64,000 bases of DNA from Lutibacter sp. B1 (GCF_012524075.1 NZ_JAAZUI010000006.1:100732-164731), one strand, 5' to 3'. Numbered from the stretch's first letter, positions 33,640 to 42,859 are shown. Notes: generated by a model not told the origin, from the letters alone. Program-made: numbers and translations.

Positions 33640-34374
33640 ATGAAAAAAATATTTTACATAATAGGACTGACCTTTGGAATATTAAGTTGTGATACAAATG
33701 ATGACTTAATTGATTATGATAAGATAGAATTAAAATCATACATCATTGATAATTATTATAATGATGCCAAGCAACTCTATTTTAATGAAATAATTCAAAA
33801 TAGAAATCACAACAATTTTAACAACCCTATTCTTGACAATAGAGAGATTAATAAAATTCTAAAAATAATTCAAGCGGTATATGATTCTGATTCAACTGAA
33901 CGAGATATTGTTTTTGATTTTTATCAGATTCATGGGTATTATTGCTATAGTTTTAACTCTATAAGTTTAAAAGTAGAGACAAACAAACCTGAGATTGAAA
34001 ACTTATCCAAAGGAATTATTCCTACAGGCAAAGCTAAATTAGACAATCTTTTAACTTCTTACGATTTTGACTCGGTAAGAACATCATATAGTTACCCAGA
34101 TTTTCCATGGTTAACAATTTACACAAAAGATGAGTATAACATGATACCAATTGAGAGAGAATTTGAAGCTATTGAATCTGTGCTGATTGCAGAATTTAGT
34201 AAAGGTTGTGTTGGAGATGGTAACAACATCAGTTTGACAAGAAGTAATTCATCTGCTACGATAACTTTTAGTATCGGAAGTGGAGATTGTCCAGCAGGTT
34301 GTATTTACCATAAATATTGGGAATTTAAAGTTTCTAATGGATATGCCAAATTTGTTAGAACATATGAAGATTAA
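33640..34374 (+). CDS. Unknown lipoprotein
   Basis: A protein of 244 residues with a lipoprotein signal peptide: MKKIFYIIGLTFGILSC, with the lipidated cysteine at 17. I chose the ATG at 33640. A TTG at 33616 would add eight residues and spoil the signal. The mature part is Asn- and Asp-rich, with no recognised domain. A C-terminal segment contains four cysteines (GCVGDG, DCPAGC) that could form disulfides after export. It probably sits in the periplasm or at the surface. It lies between repeats R3 and R4. I cannot assign a function. Confidence 0.75.
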   Translation: MKKIFYIIGLTFGILSCDTNDDLIDYDKIELKSYIIDNYYNDAKQLYFNEIIQNRNHNNFNNPILDNREINKILKIIQAVYDSDSTERDIVFDFYQIHGYYCYSFNSISLKVETNKPEIENLSKGIIPTGKAKLDNLLTSYDFDSVRTSYSYPDFPWLTIYTKDEYNMIPIEREFEAIESVLIAEFSKGCVGDGNNISLTRSNSSATITFSIGSGDCPAGCIYHKYWEFKVSNGYAKFVRTYED

Positions 34375-34410
34375 TAATTACTGCTCCCAACACTGTATAA
34401 AATTTATGCT

Positions 34411-34472
34411 TAAGTTAGTACAAAATTGAAAACAAAAAAATTATAACAAACTCGATAAACGTAACTGCTAAA
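34411..34472 (+). repeat. Possible diverged repeat copy R4
   Basis: After the lipoprotein gene, the stretch with AAAATTGAAAA and CAAACTCGATAAACGTAA resembles the middle of R3 (TTTGAAA, CAAACGATAAACTTAA), but only with gaps. It is kept as tentative. If real, the lipoprotein gene is flanked by repeats on both sides. Confidence 0.35.
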
Positions 34473-34475
34473 ACC

Positions 34476-35495
34476 CTACTCTTTTTGGTTTACTGTATAG
34501 GTTCTCCACTTTTCCAAGCAATCTAACATATCCTGCGGAATTTCAGAATCAAATTGTAAAAATTTGTGTGTTGTAGGATGCTCAAAACCTAATGTTTTAG
34601 CGTGTAATGCTTGTCGCGGTAAGATTTTAAAACAATTCTCTACAAATTGTTTGTATTTGGTAAAAGTTGTGCCTTTTAAAATAGCATCTCCACCATAACG
34701 TTCATCGTTAAAAAGAGTATGACCAATATGTTTAAAATGCGCTCTAATTTGGTGTGTTCTACCTGTTTCTAACTTACACTGTACCAAAGTAACATAATTA
34801 AAACGCTCCAAAACTTTAAAATGAGTAATTGCCGGTTTTCCAAATTCTCCGTTTGGAAAAACACTCATTTGAAGACGGTTTTTTAAACTTCGACCTATAT
34901 GTCCTTCAATTGTACCTTCATCTTCTTCTATATTACCCCAAACCAACGCATAATACAAACGTTCGGTTGTTCTGTCAAAAAATTGTTTGGAAAGGTGCGC
35001 CATTGCAAATTCAGTTTTTGCAATAACCAATAATCCGCTTGTATCTTTATCAATTCTATGAACCAAACCGGGACGTTCGTTTGAATTTGTTGGTAAATTT
35101 TCGATATGATGAATTAAACCATTTACCAAAGTTCCGCTGTAATTTCCATGACCTGGATGTACTACCATTCCTGCCGGTTTATTCACAACAACTACCTGAT
35201 CATCTTCAAATAAAATATCTAACGGAATATCTTCTGCAACCAATAAATTTTCGTGTGGCGGATGTGCCAATACAACACGCACCACATCTTTTGGTTTTAC
35301 TTTGTAATTTGATTTGACAGGAATATCATTTACTAAAATATTACCAGCTTTTGCAGCTTGTTGAATTTTATTACGAGTAGCATTTTCAATAAAATTCATT
35401 AAAAATTTATCAACCCTCAAAGGTACCTGACCTTCATTGGCTACATACCTAAAATGCTCGTAAAATTCTTCTTGCTCTAGTTCTTCAGTACTCAT
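34476..35495 (-). CDS. rluD: 23S rRNA pseudouridine synthase, RluD-type
   Basis: RluA-family pseudouridine synthase of 339 residues. An S4 RNA-binding domain (VDKFLMNFIENATRNKIQQA, about 29-48) precedes the catalytic domain, which has GLVHRIDKDTSGLLVIAKTE (about 142-161) with the catalytic aspartate in HRIDKDTSG. TGRTHQIRAHFKHIGHTLFN (about 242-261) is the second hallmark. RluD modifies helix 69 of 23S rRNA. The gene follows the PASTA gene by five bases. The association of rluD-type and PASTA genes beside ddl is common in Bacteroidota. Confidence 0.92.
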   Translation of the reverse strand: MSTEELEQEEFYEHFRYVANEGQVPLRVDKFLMNFIENATRNKIQQAAKAGNILVNDIPVKSNYKVKPKDVVRVVLAHPPHENLLVAEDIPLDILFEDDQVVVVNKPAGMVVHPGHGNYSGTLVNGLIHHIENLPTNSNERPGLVHRIDKDTSGLLVIAKTEFAMAHLSKQFFDRTTERLYYALVWGNIEEDEGTIEGHIGRSLKNRLQMSVFPNGEFGKPAITHFKVLERFNYVTLVQCKLETGRTHQIRAHFKHIGHTLFNDERYGGDAILKGTTFTKYKQFVENCFKILPRQALHAKTLGFEHPTTHKFLQFDSEIPQDMLDCLEKWRTYTVNQKE

Positions 35496-35500
35496 TAATG

Positions 35501-36085
35501 CTATTCCTCAGAAGTTTGTGAAAATCTACCTGCTCCATTCCCATCACCTAATTTTAAAATAATCAATGAGTTTTTTGGCACTTTATCTCCCGCTTTTAAA
35601 TCTTTGCCATTAAATTTTAAACCTCTAACAACATCTTCTGCGATATCTGAAACATACATAAAATCGTCACTAATTCTAAATCCTATTGCTTTTAATTGTG
35701 ATATTGCCTGACGTTTTGTTTTTCCGTAAAAATCAGGAATTTCAACATCAGCATAACCGGAAGGATTTAGCGTTAAATAAATTTTTCTGTTTTCTTTTAC
35801 AAAATCGCCTGCTTCCGGACTTTGTTCTATCACAGATTTTTTTGGAAAACTTGGATTATACGTGGTTGAGTCAATAACAACATAATTTAAGTCTAAATCA
35901 TCTAACTTATTTTCAACCTCATCTATACTCAAACGTTCCAAATTTGGAACTTCAATTTTTTGACTGTGATTGGTTGAAATATTTAACCATTTCATTACAA
36001 TAAAAGCAACTACTATTAAACCAATTACTGCAAAAAGTAATTGCTTTAAAAATGTTTTAGATTTAATAAATTGAACAAGACTCAT
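35501..36085 (-). CDS. PASTA domain membrane protein
   Basis: The start is at 36085 (MSLVQFIKSKTFLKQL), giving 194 residues. The longer reading from 36136 would begin inside the promoter, whose -7 element TATCTTTG lies at 36114-36107. One transmembrane helix (about residues 14-34) is followed by PASTA repeats: IEVPNLERLSIDEVENKL, AGDFVKENRKIYLTLNPSG, VEIPDFYGKTKRQAISQL and DKVPKNSLIILKLGDG. PASTA domains bind peptidoglycan fragments or serve as cell-wall sensors. No kinase domain is present. It is divergent from ddl, a cell-wall enzyme gene, which fits an envelope role. Confidence 0.87.
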   Translation of the reverse strand: MSLVQFIKSKTFLKQLLFAVIGLIVVAFIVMKWLNISTNHSQKIEVPNLERLSIDEVENKLDDLDLNYVVIDSTTYNPSFPKKSVIEQSPEAGDFVKENRKIYLTLNPSGYADVEIPDFYGKTKRQAISQLKAIGFRISDDFMYVSDIAEDVVRGLKFNGKDLKAGDKVPKNSLIILKLGDGNGAGRFSQTSEE

Positions 36086-36106
36086 ATTTCTTTTTAATTT
36101 TTTGTG

Positions 36107-36137
36107 CAAAGATACTTTATATATATCAACTAACAAA
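36107..36137 (-). promoter_or_regulatory. Promoter of the PASTA-rluD operon
   Basis: On the minus strand TATCTTTG (36114-36107) has a TTTG 19 bases upstream (36137-36134), a good TTG/TAnnTTTG pair. It decides the start of the PASTA gene at 36085. Confidence 0.75.
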
Positions 36138-36221
36138 TTACTATATCGCAGTTTAGCTATTTAATTATTATGCTTTCAAACTTTTCAACTTTCAACTTTA
36201 AATTTCTATATAGATTTTATG

Positions 36222-36229
36222 TAAGTTTG
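36222..36229 (+). promoter_or_regulatory. -7 promoter element of ddl
   Basis: TAAGTTTG at 36222-36229 matches TAnnTTTG, 22 bases before the ddl ATG. It is divergent from the PASTA promoter. Confidence 0.65.
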
Positions 36230-36251
36230 TAATTAAACTTATAAACTTAAA

Positions 36252-37229
36252 ATGAAAAAAAATATTGCCATAATTATGGGCGGCTACTCTTCGGAAGTTG
36301 AAATTTCGTTAAAAAGTGGCGCTGTTGTTTATCAACATATTTCAAAAGAAAAATACAATACTTATAAAGTTCATATTTTAAAAAATAAATGGGTAGTTGT
36401 AGATGATGAAAATAACGAATATGATATAAACAAACATGATTTCTCAGCAAATATAGATGGCAATACAATTAGTTTTGACTGTGTTTTTAATGCAATACAT
36501 GGCAATCCGGGAGAAAACGGTACTATTTTAGCGTATTTTGAATTGATTGGACTAAAGCACACATCAGCTCCATTTTATCAAATGGCTTTAACTTTTAACA
36601 AGCGAGATTGTTTAAGTGTAGTTAAAGAATATGGTATAAAAACAGCCACTTCATTCTACTTAAATAAAGGCGATAGTATTGATATTGATAAAATTATTGC
36701 CAAAGTTGGTTTACCTTGTTTTGTAAAACCAAATAATGCAGGTTCCAGTTTTGGTATCTCTAAAGCAAAAACCAAAGAAGATATTTTACCTGCCATTGAA
36801 AAAGCTTTTAAAGAAGATTCAGAAATTTTAATTGAAGAATTTTTAGACGGAACTGAGGTAACAATTGGGGTAATAGAATTTAACAACAAGGTTAAAGTAT
36901 TGCCTATGACAGAAATTGTGAGCGAAAATGATTTTTTTGATTATGATGCCAAATATTTAGGTAAATCACAAGAAATTACACCTGCCAGAATTTCTGATGA
37001 ACTTCATAAAAAATTAGAAATAACAGCAAGTAAAGTTTATAAAGTATTAAATATGAGTGGTTTTTCACGTTCAGAATATATTATTGTGAATAACGAACCT
37101 TATTTTTTAGAAATGAATACTGTGCCCGGTTTAACCGCCGCCAGTATAGTACCGCAACAAGCTGCTGCTGCGGGTATTGGTTTACCAGAACTTTTTCATA
37201 ACGCCATAGAAATGGCTTTAAATAAATAA
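36252..37229 (+). CDS. ddl: D-alanine--D-alanine ligase
   Basis: ATP-grasp ligase of 325 residues that makes the D-Ala-D-Ala terminus of peptidoglycan precursors. The N-terminal NIAIIMGGYSSEVEISLKSG has the conserved GGxSSE loop. FNAIHGNPGENGTILAYFEL (about 78-97), PCFVKPNNAGSSFGISK (about 156-172) and EMNTVPGLTAASIVPQQ (about 294-310) complete the signatures. The gene ends three bases before coaD. Both are essential housekeeping functions, and the ddl-coaD order is common in the group. Confidence 0.95.
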   Translation: MKKNIAIIMGGYSSEVEISLKSGAVVYQHISKEKYNTYKVHILKNKWVVVDDENNEYDINKHDFSANIDGNTISFDCVFNAIHGNPGENGTILAYFELIGLKHTSAPFYQMALTFNKRDCLSVVKEYGIKTATSFYLNKGDSIDIDKIIAKVGLPCFVKPNNAGSSFGISKAKTKEDILPAIEKAFKEDSEILIEEFLDGTEVTIGVIEFNNKVKVLPMTEIVSENDFFDYDAKYLGKSQEITPARISDELHKKLEITASKVYKVLNMSGFSRSEYIIVNNEPYFLEMNTVPGLTAASIVPQQAAAAGIGLPELFHNAIEMALNK

Positions 37230-37232
37230 AAA

Positions 37233-37688
37233 ATGAAACGAGCAATTTTTCCGGGATCATTCGATCCTATAACTTTAGGACATTACGATATTATTAAAAG
37301 AGGCATTAAACTTTTTGATGAATTAATTATTGCCATTGGTATTAATACCGAAAAAAACTACATGTTCTCTTTAGAAAAACGCAAACAATTTATGGAAGAA
37401 GCTTTTAAAGATGAACCTAAAGTTAAAATTGTTACTTACAAAGGATTAACGGTAGATTTTTGTAAAGAAGTTGATGCTGAATTTATATTACGAGGCTTAC
37501 GCAATCCTGCCGATTTTGAGTTTGAAAAAGCCATTGCGCACACCAACAGAAAACTTTCTAAAATTGAAACCGTGTTTTTGCTAACTTCATCAAAAACATC
37601 ATTTATCAGTTCAAGTATTGTTAGAGATGTAATAAAAAATAAAGGGAATTACAGTTTATTGGTTCCTGAAAATGTTAAAATTGAATAA
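37233..37688 (+). CDS. coaD: Phosphopantetheine adenylyltransferase
   Basis: Hexameric enzyme of 151 residues that converts 4'-phosphopantetheine and ATP to dephospho-CoA. RAIFPGSFDPITLGHYDIIK (3-22) contains the nucleotidyl-transferase TLGHYD motif. GLRNPADFEFE (about 89-99) and FISSSIVRD (about 123-131) are the other ATP-binding signatures. The length is normal. It follows ddl by three bases and precedes the M14 gene by nine. Confidence 0.95.
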   Translation: MKRAIFPGSFDPITLGHYDIIKRGIKLFDELIIAIGINTEKNYMFSLEKRKQFMEEAFKDEPKVKIVTYKGLTVDFCKEVDAEFILRGLRNPADFEFEKAIAHTNRKLSKIETVFLLTSSKTSFISSSIVRDVIKNKGNYSLLVPENVKIE

Positions 37689-37697
37689 CCTTTTTAA

Positions 37698-39449
37698 ATG
37701 AATAAATTATTTTCTCTTTCACTTGTTTTTCTTGTATTTATTTCATGTTCTAAACATCAAAAAACTGAGCAAATCGACTTTACAACAAAGTTCGAAAAAT
37801 CTAACGGAGCCGAAACAACTACCTATTTTGAAACTATAGAATATTATAAAAATTTAGCAAATACATTTCCTGAAATTTCTTTACTTGAAATGGGCGAAAC
37901 CGATAGCGGTTATCCTCTTCATTTGGTTGTTTTTAACAGCGATCAAGAATTTGATTTCAATAAAATTAAAGACAGCAACAAAAATGTTATTTTAATAAAT
38001 AACGCCATACATCCCGGCGAGCCTGATGGCGTTGACGCATCAATGTTATTGTTTAGAGATATTGTTCAAAATAAAAATTACATCAAAAAATTAGAAAATA
38101 TTGTTTTAGCTGTAATTCCTATTTACAATATTGGCGGTGCTTTAAACAGAAACAGTACCACACGCGTAAACCAAAACGGACCTAAAGAATATGGTTTTAG
38201 AGGTAACGCCCGAAACTTTGATTTAAACAGAGATTTTGTGAAAGCCGACACTAAAAATGCAAAAGCTTTTGCTGAAATTTTTCATTTGGTAAATCCTGAT
38301 GTTTTTATCGATAACCACGTTAGTAACGGAGCTGATTATCAATACGCTATCACACATTTATTTACACAATACAATAAACTGGGAAATGATTTAAGTGAGT
38401 TTTTAGAAACTACCATGAAACCTTATATTGAAACTTCTTTATTAAAAAAAGATATTATAATTACGCCTTATGTAAATGTTTGGGGAACAACACCTGAAGC
38501 CGGTTTTAGCCAATTTTTTGACTATCCGCGTTACTCAAGCGGTTATTCAACGTTGTTTAATTCTTTAGGAATTACAGTTGAAACACATATGCTAAAGCCG
38601 TACAAACAACGTGTTGAACAAACGTACAGTTTTATGGAAAGTGCTATTGACTTTACTATTGAAAAAGGTAGTGAAATTAAAAAATTAAGAAATAATGCAG
38701 TTGCAAAAATTTTAGAGAAAGGCACCTATCCTATTTCTTATGAATTAGATAAAAATACCTTTACTACACTTCAATTTAAAGGATATGAAGGAACATATAT
38801 TGACAGCAAAGTAACTACCGGAAAACGTTTGTTTTACGACAGAACAAAACCTTACACAAAACCTATTAAATACTACAATCATTTTAAAATTACTCAAGAA
38901 ATAAATATTCCGAAAGCTTATATTTTAAAACAAGGTTGGTGGACTGTTTTAGAGCGTTTAAACAGCAATAATATTGAATACAAAGTATTTGAAAGTGACA
39001 CTACTTTTGTTGTAAATGAACAACATATAAAAAATTACGAAACAAGTACCACTCCTTTTGAAGGGCATTATATGCATTTTAATACTGAAGTAGAAATTAC
39101 CAAAAAATCGGTTACATTTAATAAAGGTGATATTTACATTCCTGTAAATCAAAATGGAGCTCGTTACATTATGGAAACACTTGAAGCATCAGCAACCGAT
39201 TCCTTTTTTAACTGGAATTTTTTTGATACCATTCTTCAACAAAAAGAGTATTATTCAGCCTATGTTTTTGAAGATATTGCTGAAGAATATCTACGCAACA
39301 ACTTTATTCTGAAACTTAATTTTGATGAGAAAATGAAATCTGATTCGGAGTTTGCTAAAAATCCAAGAGAACAACTGGATTATGTATATAAAAATTCTCC
39401 TCATTATGAAAAAGCTTACCTGAAATTACCCATTTATAAAGTATTTTAA
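37698..39449 (+). CDS. M14 zinc carboxypeptidase lipoprotein
   Basis: Secreted metallocarboxypeptidase-like protein of 583 residues. A lipoprotein signal precedes a cysteine in LVFISCSKHQ (Cys17). Zinc ligands are visible as His105 and Glu108 in IHPGEPDG and His207 in DNHVSNG. The catalytic glutamate of the C-terminal half is probably in ITVETHML (about 296). A C-terminal extension of about 270 residues has no recognised domain. The protein probably processes peptides at the cell surface or periplasm. It follows coaD by nine bases, likely in the same transcript. Confidence 0.85.
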   Translation: MNKLFSLSLVFLVFISCSKHQKTEQIDFTTKFEKSNGAETTTYFETIEYYKNLANTFPEISLLEMGETDSGYPLHLVVFNSDQEFDFNKIKDSNKNVILINNAIHPGEPDGVDASMLLFRDIVQNKNYIKKLENIVLAVIPIYNIGGALNRNSTTRVNQNGPKEYGFRGNARNFDLNRDFVKADTKNAKAFAEIFHLVNPDVFIDNHVSNGADYQYAITHLFTQYNKLGNDLSEFLETTMKPYIETSLLKKDIIITPYVNVWGTTPEAGFSQFFDYPRYSSGYSTLFNSLGITVETHMLKPYKQRVEQTYSFMESAIDFTIEKGSEIKKLRNNAVAKILEKGTYPISYELDKNTFTTLQFKGYEGTYIDSKVTTGKRLFYDRTKPYTKPIKYYNHFKITQEINIPKAYILKQGWWTVLERLNSNNIEYKVFESDTTFVVNEQHIKNYETSTTPFEGHYMHFNTEVEITKKSVTFNKGDIYIPVNQNGARYIMETLEASATDSFFNWNFFDTILQQKEYYSAYVFEDIAEEYLRNNFILKLNFDEKMKSDSEFAKNPREQLDYVYKNSPHYEKAYLKLPIYKVF

Positions 39450-39468
39450 TTTTTAAACCGTTCAGTAT

Positions 39469-40287
39469 GTGGATTTAAACGCAAAAAACATACAGTTACA
39501 ATATCAAGGTTACTTAAAAACTCCATTGTTATGGAAAGGTGATGCTGTATTTCAATTAAAACAATTAGAACTTAAAAAAATTGATACAACTACTTTTGAA
39601 GGCTCAATTTTAGAAAATATAAGATTAGGAAAACGTGTTGAACGTTTTGTTAGTAATGAATTAAAATGTTATTCAGACATCACTGTTTTAGCTGAAAATA
39701 TTCAAATACAAAATGGCACAACAACTGTTGGTGAAATTGATTGTATTCTAAAACAAAACCACAAACCCATTCATTTAGAAATTATTTATAAGTTTTATTT
39801 ATATGATGAACGTGTTGGCACAACAGAATTAGACCATTGGATTGGACCAAACAGAAGAGACAGCTTAGTTTCTAAACTTACAAAACTTAAAGAAAAACAG
39901 CTTCCTCTACTCTACAATTCTAAAACAAAACCATTATTAAAAAAACTAAATATTCAACTAGAAGATATACAACAACAAGTGTGTTTTAAAGCACAATTAT
40001 TTATTCCTTTTAAAATAAAAAGCACCTCTTTTAAATTATTAAATAAAGAGTGTTTACAAGGGTTTTACATTGGTTTTAACGAACTAGAGATGTTTACTGC
40101 CAATAAGTTTTACATACCCACAAAAGCAAATTGGTTACAAGAAATTCAAACACATACTAATTGGCTAACTTACCATCAGTTTTTACTAAAAGTTGAAAGT
40201 ATTCTCAAAAAACAATCAGCGCCACTTTGTTGGATGAAACAACCCAACGGAGAAGTACAAAAGTTTTTTGTGGTTTGGTGGAACTAA
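39469..40287 (+). CDS. DUF1853 family protein
   Basis: Soluble protein of 272 residues that matches DUF1853 (QLQYQGYLKTPLLW at the start, ELDHWIGPNRRDSLVSKLTK at about 123-142, and HLEIIYKFYLYD). The alternative ATG at 39467 is immediately stopped, so I use the GTG at 39469. The central part (ETERFVSN-type start, EIDCILK, HLEIIYKFYLY) is reminiscent of nuclease-fold cores, but this is inference. The function is unknown. The stop overlaps by four bases the stop of the convergent membrane-protein gene. Confidence 0.78.
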   Translation: MDLNAKNIQLQYQGYLKTPLLWKGDAVFQLKQLELKKIDTTTFEGSILENIRLGKRVERFVSNELKCYSDITVLAENIQIQNGTTTVGEIDCILKQNHKPIHLEIIYKFYLYDERVGTTELDHWIGPNRRDSLVSKLTKLKEKQLPLLYNSKTKPLLKKLNIQLEDIQQQVCFKAQLFIPFKIKSTSFKLLNKECLQGFYIGFNELEMFTANKFYIPTKANWLQEIQTHTNWLTYHQFLLKVESILKKQSAPLCWMKQPNGEVQKFFVVWWN

Positions 40288-40946
40288 ATTCGTTTTTTAT
40301 CAACAAAATAAGCTATTGTGGCCAACAAAAAATAAGCAAACAACGCTGAAACTGTTAAAGCAACAATATTATTATCAGAAGGTAATACATACATATTCAA
40401 ATAATTGATTGCAATCAAAAAAAGAACAAATACAATTGCTATGTATTTTCCCGATTTTGTAATTGATCTAGTTCTTCTTAAATAATATTGTAATCCTAAA
40501 ACCAACAACGCAGCTTCAGTAAAAAAAGTTACCGCTTTGTTTTTCCATAATCCAAATCCGAACTTTGGTTTACCGTTTATTAAAGGAAGATCGGGTGTGT
40601 GAACTATCAAATCTGCAAACCAATGCGAAAGTACCGCTAACCCCATAACCAATGCAACATTTTTCTTTTGCATCTTTTTTTTAGAAAATACAAAAAGATA
40701 CAGAACATAAAATAAAGCTGCCCAAAATAAAGAACCCAATAAACCATGCGTAAACGGATAAAAATCCATATTAAAATCATTTACAGCAGTAAAACCTTTT
40801 TCAAATTTTAAGTTTTCAATTCCTAATAAAACAAAAGGAAAAAACAATATATCTACAAATTGTGTGGCAATAAAAAGCATTGCCAACGAAGTGTTTTTTT
40901 GTTTCCCTTTTAAAGCAAATGCCGCTGCGTAATGACCTACAAACAT
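40284..40946 (-). CDS. Small polytopic membrane protein, YdjM/DUF457-like
   Basis: A protein of 220 residues with about five hydrophobic helices (roughly 20-45, 72-95, 103-120, 138-155, 170-215). Histidine-rich conserved positions appear in MFVGHYAAAFALKGK, FTHGLLGSLFWA and LSHWFADLIVHTPDLPL. This pattern recalls membrane-bound metal-dependent hydrolases of the YdjM/LexA-regulated group (PF04307). The match is not strong enough for a confident function. It sits on the minus strand downstream of the small lipoprotein gene, with a gap of 15 bases. Confidence 0.65.
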   Translation of the reverse strand: MFVGHYAAAFALKGKQKNTSLAMLFIATQFVDILFFPFVLLGIENLKFEKGFTAVNDFNMDFYPFTHGLLGSLFWAALFYVLYLFVFSKKKMQKKNVALVMGLAVLSHWFADLIVHTPDLPLINGKPKFGFGLWKNKAVTFFTEAALLVLGLQYYLRRTRSITKSGKYIAIVFVLFLIAINYLNMYVLPSDNNIVALTVSALFAYFLLATIAYFVDKKRI

Positions 40947-40961
40947 AATTTTGAATTTATT

Positions 40962-41402
40962 TTAGTTGTATTTTTTAAATAGAAATGGAATTTCAGTATC
41001 CTTATCAGATATTTTAGCAATTAACACTTCACCATCTAAATAATATGTTATTTTTTTAGGAAATTCATTCATTTCATTTTCAGAAACAAATCCGTTTTCA
41101 GTTAAATCGGTAATTAAGAAAACAGTTGAATTCTCATTAACTCCGGTAACTTCAAAACTCCATTTTTCATCTATTTTAATAATTCTCATGTTCTCTTTAA
41201 AAATAGTATCACCATTTTTAACAGTACACCCTAAACCAATATACTCTTCAGACGATTTTTTGCTCCAATATTCAAATGTACTTTTATTTGCATCTTCATT
41301 TGTTCTAACCCAACTTCCAAGCATCCAATCAAATTTTTGAATTGTATTATCTTTACATGAAAAACACAGTAAAACGATTAAAATAATCAATATAATCCTC
41401 AT
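40962..41402 (-). CDS. Small lipoprotein, DUF6265-like
   Basis: The start at 41402 gives MRIILIILIVLLCFSC, a lipoprotein signal with Cys16, and a protein of 146 residues. A longer reading from 41423 would put seven extra residues before the signal. The mature domain begins KFDWMLGSWVRTNED, which resembles the lipocalin-like DUF6265/DUF1579 start. A beta-rich rest follows (MRIIKIDEKWSFEVTGV). The function is unknown. Confidence 0.72.
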   Translation of the reverse strand: MRIILIILIVLLCFSCKDNTIQKFDWMLGSWVRTNEDANKSTFEYWSKKSSEEYIGLGCTVKNGDTIFKENMRIIKIDEKWSFEVTGVNENSTVFLITDLTENGFVSENEMNEFPKKITYYLDGEVLIAKISDKDTEIPFLFKKYN

Positions 41403-41567
41403 AAACAGTTGATTTACTGTCAATAATACATAATTTTTTTTAAATTAATAACCAAAAACGAAGTTTAACAGCAATAATTTTAAAAATGTTTCTGTTTATT
41501 TAAAACCTTTTTACCAACAGTCCTAAACTTTTTATATCTTTAATTATAAATAAGCTTTTAATTAATT

Positions 41568-42857
41568 ATGAAATTCAATAAAATAGCATTTACAGATATT
41601 GATGGTGTGCTTAGGGGCAAATATATTAGTACTACTAAACTCAAAAAAAGAAAGATTGGTTATTGTGATGTGGTATTTGGATGGGATATAAATGATAATG
41701 TTTATTTGCAAGATAGTGTAACAGGATGGCATTCCGGTTTTCCGGATGGTATGCTTACAATTGATACCAATTCTGAAAGATTAATACCTTGGGAAAATAG
41801 TTGTCCTATGTACCTTTCCGATTTTTCTGATGATGAAAATTTAAAGAAAGTTTGTCCGCGATCGTTATTAAAAGATATTGTTTCTGCATACCATAAATTA
41901 GGTATATATCCTAAAGTGGGTTTTGAGTACGAGTGGTTTAATTTTGAAAAAACATCAGAAACATTAGAAAATCCTCAAAAAAACACTATTACTCAAGGTA
42001 TGTTTGGGTATTCATTATTGCGGTTACAGGAAAGCAAAGATTTTGTAAAACAATTATTGACTGATTTACCTTCTTTTAATATTGACATTGAAGGATTTCA
42101 CACTGAAACCGGTCCTGGAGTTTACGAAATGGCTTTACAATATAAAGATGCTGTAAATGCAGCCGATGATGCCATTTTATTTAAACAGTCAGTTAAAGAA
42201 ATAGGATTGCAACATCAAATTATTGCCTCGTTCATGGCAAAATGGAATACAGACCTACCAGGTTGTGGGGCTCATATTCATGTAAGTTTACACGATAAGG
42301 AAGGTAAAAATTTAATGAACTTAAATACTATTGAAAATACTCATACTATTTCTACTCAGTTTTTAGAAGGTATTATGTTGGGTATTGCTCCATTGCTTCC
42401 TTTGTATGCGCCAACAATTAATAGTTACAAAAGATTAACAGAAGGTTCATGGGCAGCAACATCCGTAAGTTGGGGTTATCAAAACAGAACAACTGCTGTA
42501 CGTTTAATAACAGATTATCCTGAAAATCATCATATAGAAATGCGTGTTCCGGGTTCCGATACTAACCCTTATTTAGCCTTATACGCAATTTTGGCTTCGG
42601 GTTTATATGGAATTACGCAGCAACTAAAATTGCAACATAAAGAACAAAAAGGAAATGCCTATGAAAACGATGCACACATAAAATTACCGAAAAGCTTGGA
42701 AGAAGCCGTTAAATTAATGGAAACAGACTCATTTCCTTCAAAAGTATTAAACAAAACATTTTTAGAACATTACTTAATGACTCGAAAATGGGAAGTACAG
42801 CAATACCAAAAATCAGTAACAGATTGGGAATTAAAGCGTTATCTTGAAATAATATAA
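41568..42857 (+). CDS. Glutamine synthetase-like ligase (GlnA/PuuA family)
   Basis: ATP-dependent carboxylate-amine ligase of 429 residues. It shows the GS motifs FEYEWFNF (about 123), ETGPGVYEMALQY (about 185), GCGAHIHVSLHD (about 228), SYKRLTEGSWAATSVSWGYQ (about 286-305, the ATP loop), RVPGSDTNPYLALYAILASG (about 327-346), and the end KSVTDWELKRYLEI. The N-terminus (FNKIAFTDIDGVLRGKYIST) is shorter than in GlnA, as in gamma-glutamylpolyamine or -ethanolamine ligases. It is the first gene of an operon with a kinase and a phosphatase, spaced by 2 and 4 bases. The substrate is unknown; gamma-glutamylation of an amine is inferred. Confidence 0.85.
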   Translation: MKFNKIAFTDIDGVLRGKYISTTKLKKRKIGYCDVVFGWDINDNVYLQDSVTGWHSGFPDGMLTIDTNSERLIPWENSCPMYLSDFSDDENLKKVCPRSLLKDIVSAYHKLGIYPKVGFEYEWFNFEKTSETLENPQKNTITQGMFGYSLLRLQESKDFVKQLLTDLPSFNIDIEGFHTETGPGVYEMALQYKDAVNAADDAILFKQSVKEIGLQHQIIASFMAKWNTDLPGCGAHIHVSLHDKEGKNLMNLNTIENTHTISTQFLEGIMLGIAPLLPLYAPTINSYKRLTEGSWAATSVSWGYQNRTTAVRLITDYPENHHIEMRVPGSDTNPYLALYAILASGLYGITQQLKLQHKEQKGNAYENDAHIKLPKSLEEAVKLMETDSFPSKVLNKTFLEHYLMTRKWEVQQYQKSVTDWELKRYLEII

Positions 42858-42859
42858 AT

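Noticed and set aside
34411..34472. R4 as an integron attC site
   Set aside because: No paired R-boxes and L-boxes or hairpin of the attC kind could be found, and no integron integrase is in the window. It is kept only as a weak repeat copy.
36086..36136. Longer N-terminus for the PASTA protein
   Set aside because: The extension overlaps a good TTG/TAnnTTTG promoter and places 17 extra residues before the membrane helix.
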